Part shown: positions 59,765-64,000 of the stretch, in pieces
Layout of the letters: every line of letters begins with the position of its first letter
Numbering within the stretch: the first letter of the stretch is position 1
NCBI GenBank assembly: GCA_000697055.1
Contig: JNDT01002388.1
Location: 124,001 to 188,000 of the forward strand
Source: Saksenaea vasiformis B4078
Taxonomy: Eukaryota > Mucoromycota > Mucoromycetes > Mucorales > Saksenaeaceae
Direction of reading: 5' to 3'
Length of the DNA stretch: 64,000 nucleotides
The notes under the pieces: generated by a model
The model's database searches: none
What the model saw: the letters and a program-made list of their open reading frames with translations, nothing else
What the model was told of the DNA's origin: nothing
Program-made: the position numbers and the translations under genes

Positions 59765-61754
59765 TTAAGGTCGATAAAGGTTCCGGGGCCCATATACTTT
59801 GACTCTTTCTAGTCTTTGTGGGAGCACGCGTTTGTACATCATCTCGACCCATTCACATACGATCGGTCGGGTGTCACGCGGATCAATGATTTCCGGAACA
59901 TCGAATAGCTCCGCTGTACGGATAGGGGAACGTAACGCCTCATACTGACCTAACAGCTTTTCATACACCTCATTTCGTTTCTCACCCGCGGCCTCCAGTT
60001 CTCGCCGATGTGCAGCCTGAGTAGCATGCCTTCAGCTATCTGTATTCAATGGAGCGACTAACTTACTGCAATGCCACCTTCTAGTGGTAAGCTTCCCCAG
60101 TCACCGCTCGGCCAAGCGACACGCATATTAGGTACGCGGTTGTCAACGAAAGCAGCACCTGCCACACCAAATACTTTTCGTAATATAACGCTGAAATAGG
60201 GAACGTCACATTGGTACAATGCGGCAGTTAGTGTCGAGCCGTGGCGGATCGTTCTAAGTAGCAGCTAGTGAGCCCTCATCATCCTTATTTCCGTGCACCT
60301 ATAAGACCCTCTGTCACGTACGCTTCCTTCTCTGCCTGTGTTCCTACAGCAAATCCGGCATAGTCAGCGAAGTTAACGATAGGCAAACCGAAGGTATCAC
60401 ACAGATCAATGTGGCGTCTGAACTTCTGGCAACTTGCCGCAGTAAGGACGCTGCCGTTTCTTGTACAATCAAATGAAATAATGCCAATCGGATAGCCATT
60501 TAATCGTGCAAGACCACACACTGCACCATCTCCCCAGAGCTCACCGATGGGGAACCATGAGTCATGATCAACGACGCGTGTGATTATTTCATGTACGTCG
60601 TACATGCGCTGTCGTCTTCTAGGAATAATCGACAAAAGTTCATCATCGCGACGCATTGGATCGTCGTGCGTTGTTCCACGGGGAGGCATTTCAGCTGTGT
60701 TGCTTGGCAAATAACTCAAGAAATCTCGGATCTGTCGGAAACAGTCTTCTTCATTGGCTGCAACATTATCGAATGTACCGTTTGTGGCGTGAATGAGCGG
60801 CCCACCCAACGATTCCTTTGTTACTGTCTCAAACGTGGCGTTGGCTACGACGGGTGGTCCGGCTGCAAAAAGTGATCCAATGTCTTGTGATAGAACGGCG
60901 AAATGCGTAAGTGTCGCTCGTGCCGCTCCCAATCCTACCGCTAGAGGATGATCTCATGAATGCCAGTAAAATACATAATAGTTTTTTTTTTTTTTTTTTT
61001 TTTTTTACCAGGTCCAAGTGCAGCGGCACATATGGGTATTTCTGATAGACTGGCAATCATATCATGCATGCCAATTAACGGAGGAAGATACGTTGCACCC
61101 TTCTCAAAGATCAAGGTCACCGAACCACCACCACTGCTTCCGTCGATCAGCCGCACCTAAATTTTCGGTGAACTTCTTTATAAATGGAATTGAAGATAAG
61201 TTACAAGAGGAATTTTTAACTTGCGTGCTGCTTGTTCAGCAAAAATCTATGAGAGGTTTACCGAGACGCTCGACTAGGCTTTTTTTTTCTCGCTTACGCA
61301 TTTTCCCCACACAGCAGCATCAGCGTGTCCAGCACGGATAGAAAAGTCATCGGCGGCTACAATCACATCACGACTGGAAACGGTAGCTTTACCGCACACA
61401 AAATTTGCTGGAACATAACTCTCAAGATCACCGTTCTTGTCGTACTTGGCCTTTCCTGCAACACTTCCGATCTCACGGAAGCTGTTTTTGTCGACAAACG
61501 CGTCGATACGTTCGCGTACCCACAGTTTTCCAGATGTTTTCTGTTTTATATAGCCTCGATCGTTTGTATCCGGTGTGTTGTTTTGTGTTTGTCGAATCTT
61601 CAGTTGTTGCAATAGGTCCTGAGGTAGATCGTGGACGGGTTTGACACAGTACTTAGATGCAAAGATAAGCTACCTTCCATTCGGATTTTTCAAGGGCATC
61701 ATCCGTTTTCAGATGCTCTACAATACGATCAAGTCTTTCTTTAGCTTTGGACAT
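59765..61754 (-). CDS. acyl-CoA carboxylase carboxyltransferase subunit (PccB-like)
   Basis: Transfers CO2 from carboxybiotin to an acyl-CoA. Seven exons, complement of 61674-61754, 61298-61618, 61205-61246, 61009-61156, 60318-60940, 60067-60264 and 59765-60016, give 554 residues. Motifs: RERIDAFVDKNSFREIGS, SSRDVIVAADDFSIRAGHAD, RLIDGSSGGGSVTL, GAARATLTHFAVLSQDIGSL, the second half with GFAVGTQAEKEA, then IRHGSTLTAALYQCDVPYFS, FGVAGAAFVDNRVPN and RTAELFDVPEIIDPRDTRP. This is the crotonase-fold carboxyltransferase seen in PCC/MCC/acyl-CoA carboxylase beta subunits. The acceptor (acetyl-, propionyl- or other CoA) cannot be told. The donor of intron 5 (GTGACA at 60317) is weak but is the only one that keeps frame. 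No clear targeting peptide. Confidence 0.92.
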
Positions 61755-64000
61755 GAGAGGAAAAGAAAACGAGTGAGAAAAGAAGAAATGAGCTTATTCT
61801 CAAAAACAAATATCTTTTGACTAAGGACAAAATCGGGGTGACAATTTCCTAACACCCCGCCAGCGGAGCTTCCAATTTCTTACCATCGCTTCTCTGCCGA
61901 AGTTTACCCCGGACATGCACATGTGCCTTCCTCTTCTACTTCATTCTTACAGACATCAGTGAATATAATAATAATCAGAAACATAGCATAGTAAACACTC
62001 TGCTAGTGTCAATTACGTTACGCTAACGAGAAACTTATAGTTCAGGGACAGAAACTTTAATCAAGATTTGTAACAGCTTTTTCAGCTTACCAGTGTATCT
62101 ATGAGATCATCCCAATCTATATGCATTGATACGCAATTTCTTCAGTAAGCTTATGGACAGTCAGCATTTGACTTATGACTATATCCGCCTTGTCTGGTCA
62201 AACGGTAGATAAAAAGGTACACCCAACCTGCGTGCTTGAATCAGAGGAGATTTCTATACAATTTCCTTAGGATCACAGAGCTGCATCAAGCACTGACCAA
62301 CAGTGGCAGCGAGAAACAATAAGAACATATTGTTTTCCATACACTTGACAGTAGACGTTCTGTCTTTGAGTTTTGACATAGCTGAGGAACAGCAGTAGAC
62401 TGATCAAGTACCCATGATAAGTTAGGTATTGGTATGCAAGCACCAGCTATACTCCCTGGAAAAATGCACTTGATACGTGTAATGCCTATAGCAACAGATT
62501 CATCACCATCATTTAACAGTATAAATAGAAGCCATATTAAAGAGGAAAACACTACTGCTATGATAGTAAGCAACCCGTTTTGTTCTTAGTCATACGTCCC
62601 AAAACAAAGCAGGAGAATCACCGTACGGTGTTACTTGGAAACACCGTTTACGCATGATGGGAAACGGTCGTCGAAGGACAGCAATACTCACTATACAAAA
62701 GCCGTTGAAATCGCGACCAGAGTCGGCTGTCGCCTCCTCTTATTATAAAAATTAGCAGTGCCCTTTGAAACTGGCCCTTTGTCCCATTCGCCAGCCGATG
62801 GCCTTTTCATTCGCTCAATGCATCCAGAATTGAGAACCCGCTGCGGCTTCATTCGCCCTAAAATTGCAAACTGGCCCTGGAGGTCTCGTCAGTACCCGAC
62901 CGTGGCTTGCACTCTTGTCTAGAAAAGGACCTCTTACTAAGGAAATAGTCTTTTTTAACTGAGAGCTTTGATTGGACTAAAAAGCGCAAACCACCGTTTC
63001 ATTGGCCTTTATTCGCATCGCATTATGGATTAAGAGGCCCAAACTGCAATGACCATACCAGCCCTGCTTTCTGTTACTGTTCTGTCTCTTTTTTTTTTTC
63101 TCCGTGTATGGAGGATGGTCATGTCTCATTGGAACGCCCGAAGGTTTAATGAATGCTGCGTGTTCGGACATCACACGTCATCCCTTTCAAACGAACCCTT
63201 CTAGATAAAACGAGTGTATTCTCTTTAGAAACGTTTGTACTATCGTACAGCAGCGATCATTTCAATCAACCACATCTACAAAACTTCTGGACATCCGCCA
63301 TCGCATTGAACATGCTGTCCTTGCTTTTTTTTCTGTCAGCAAAATCCTTACATCCTCGTGGTTGTCGAGAAAAAAAAAAGATATCAAAGTATGGAGATGT
63401 ACTAATGGTAATCTAGCGTGGTGGAGTTCCGGAATCCTTTACGGCTCCCAAGAAGCAAAGATTCAGTATCTGACATGAAGTTTTCTTACTTTGTATGACT
63501 GAATCGTACAGTTGTGCCCTTGTCCTTTTGATTTCCCTGCTGTATGGATTTATATCAGACGCGTAAAATTGATATATCACTGTTGTAAGGTTTTCGGGAT
63601 TATCCTAAAGTCTCCTCCAAGTACACGCAGCGTTCTCAGTAAGCAGCACTTTTTCGAGTCCTCCTATGTGATGCGAATTTTTGTAATGCTTCATTGGTGC
63701 GCTTCTTCTACCGGCCTTTATTTTTTTAGTTTAGGGTTTCTTTTACGAGACTACTTCGTGTGACATATATCTACGGATGGTCTTCTTGAAGTACATCATC
63801 AATTCCCCACCTGTTCCCGGTAGCAATGTCGTGCTTGGATTTGCTCCGCTTGCCTTTTCTTAGATGTAACTGATCAAATGGATTCGTTCACTTTGACGAT
63901 TGCAATGATCGCATTAATGTGACTGTAGTACATATCATACAAATAGCACGAAATTGATCTGACGTCTCTCTTTTTCCTTGTTGTCTCATCAAAAATGAAA
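61755..64000. other. gene-poor end of window
   Basis: About 2.2 kb. A hydrophobic minus-strand frame at 62286-62573 and several smaller ones have no recognised motif. It contains copy B of the dispersed repeat (63107-63299). No gene is supported. Confidence 0.5.
63107..63299. repeat. dispersed repeat, copy B
   Basis: Runs from TATGGAGGATGGTCATG to CTTCTGGACATCCGCC and matches 11702-11968 in order and orientation, without the 75-bp insert found in copy A. Both copies keep a partial plus-strand frame (SSDHFNQP; LQNFWTSA) broken in neither at the shared blocks, which may be a decayed coding or leader segment of a mobile element. Confidence 0.8.

Overview
The window reads as nuclear DNA of an early-diverging filamentous fungus, most likely Mucoromycota (Mucorales-like). 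Its genes are split by many short GT-AG introns (about 44-100 nt), often with a CTAAC-like branch point. Intergenic DNA is T/A-rich and full of microsatellites. The gene set is typical of such fungi: a high-affinity iron-uptake pair, an F-box/LRR protein, a large Sel1-repeat protein, a CLIP-170 protein, a HECT ligase and peroxisomal beta-oxidation. The species cannot be fixed from the sequence. Exon coordinates were worked out by hand from splice signals and reading-frame continuity; every multi-exon model given closes in frame.

Layout. 1-4.1 kb: gene-poor, no convincing gene. 4.2-8.5 kb: divergent iron-uptake pair FTR1 (minus) and FET3 (plus) sharing an 872-bp promoter that holds three exact ATCWGATAA iron-GATA sites. 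8.7-11.5 kb: a six-exon Fanzor (eukaryotic TnpB-like RNA-guided nuclease) gene, complete end to end except for one in-frame TGA, convergent with FET3. 11.5-14 kb: a dispersed repeat copy and about 1 kb of purine-rich degenerate repeat. 14-16.5 kb: WDR44/DGR2-like WD40 protein. 18.6-20.2 kb: F-box protein. 20.3-22.3 kb: PRP45/SKIP splicing factor. 23.1-27.75 kb: giant Sel1-repeat protein with a 198-bp higher-order DNA repeat. 29.3-32.2 kb: CLIP-170-like CAP-Gly protein, divergent from an EDC1/PNRC-like decapping activator at 33.0-34.1 kb. 36.1-38.8 kb: 14-exon HECT E3 ligase. 40.1-41.1 kb: class I O-methyltransferase. 41.8-44.3 kb: acyl-CoA oxidase. 45.3-47.7 kb: mucin-like type I membrane protein. 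50.5-52.4 kb: NIPA-type Mg2+ transporter. 52.6-54.1 kb: RluA-family pseudouridine synthase. 54.3-56.2 kb: RBMS-like two-RRM protein. 59.8-61.8 kb: acyl-CoA carboxylase carboxyltransferase subunit. 62-64 kb: no gene, but a second copy of the 11.7-kb repeat.

How they work together. FET3 (ferroxidase) and FTR1 (permease) form one iron-uptake complex and are very probably co-repressed by an iron-sensing GATA factor acting on the shared promoter. The other genes are ordinary singletons (splicing, decapping, ubiquitin, microtubules, tRNA modification, lipid metabolism) with no obvious common pathway. The best candidate for an unusual system is the Fanzor locus. It abuts a set of direct repeats at its 3' end, where its guide RNA would be encoded, and has a foldable inverted repeat across its last codons.
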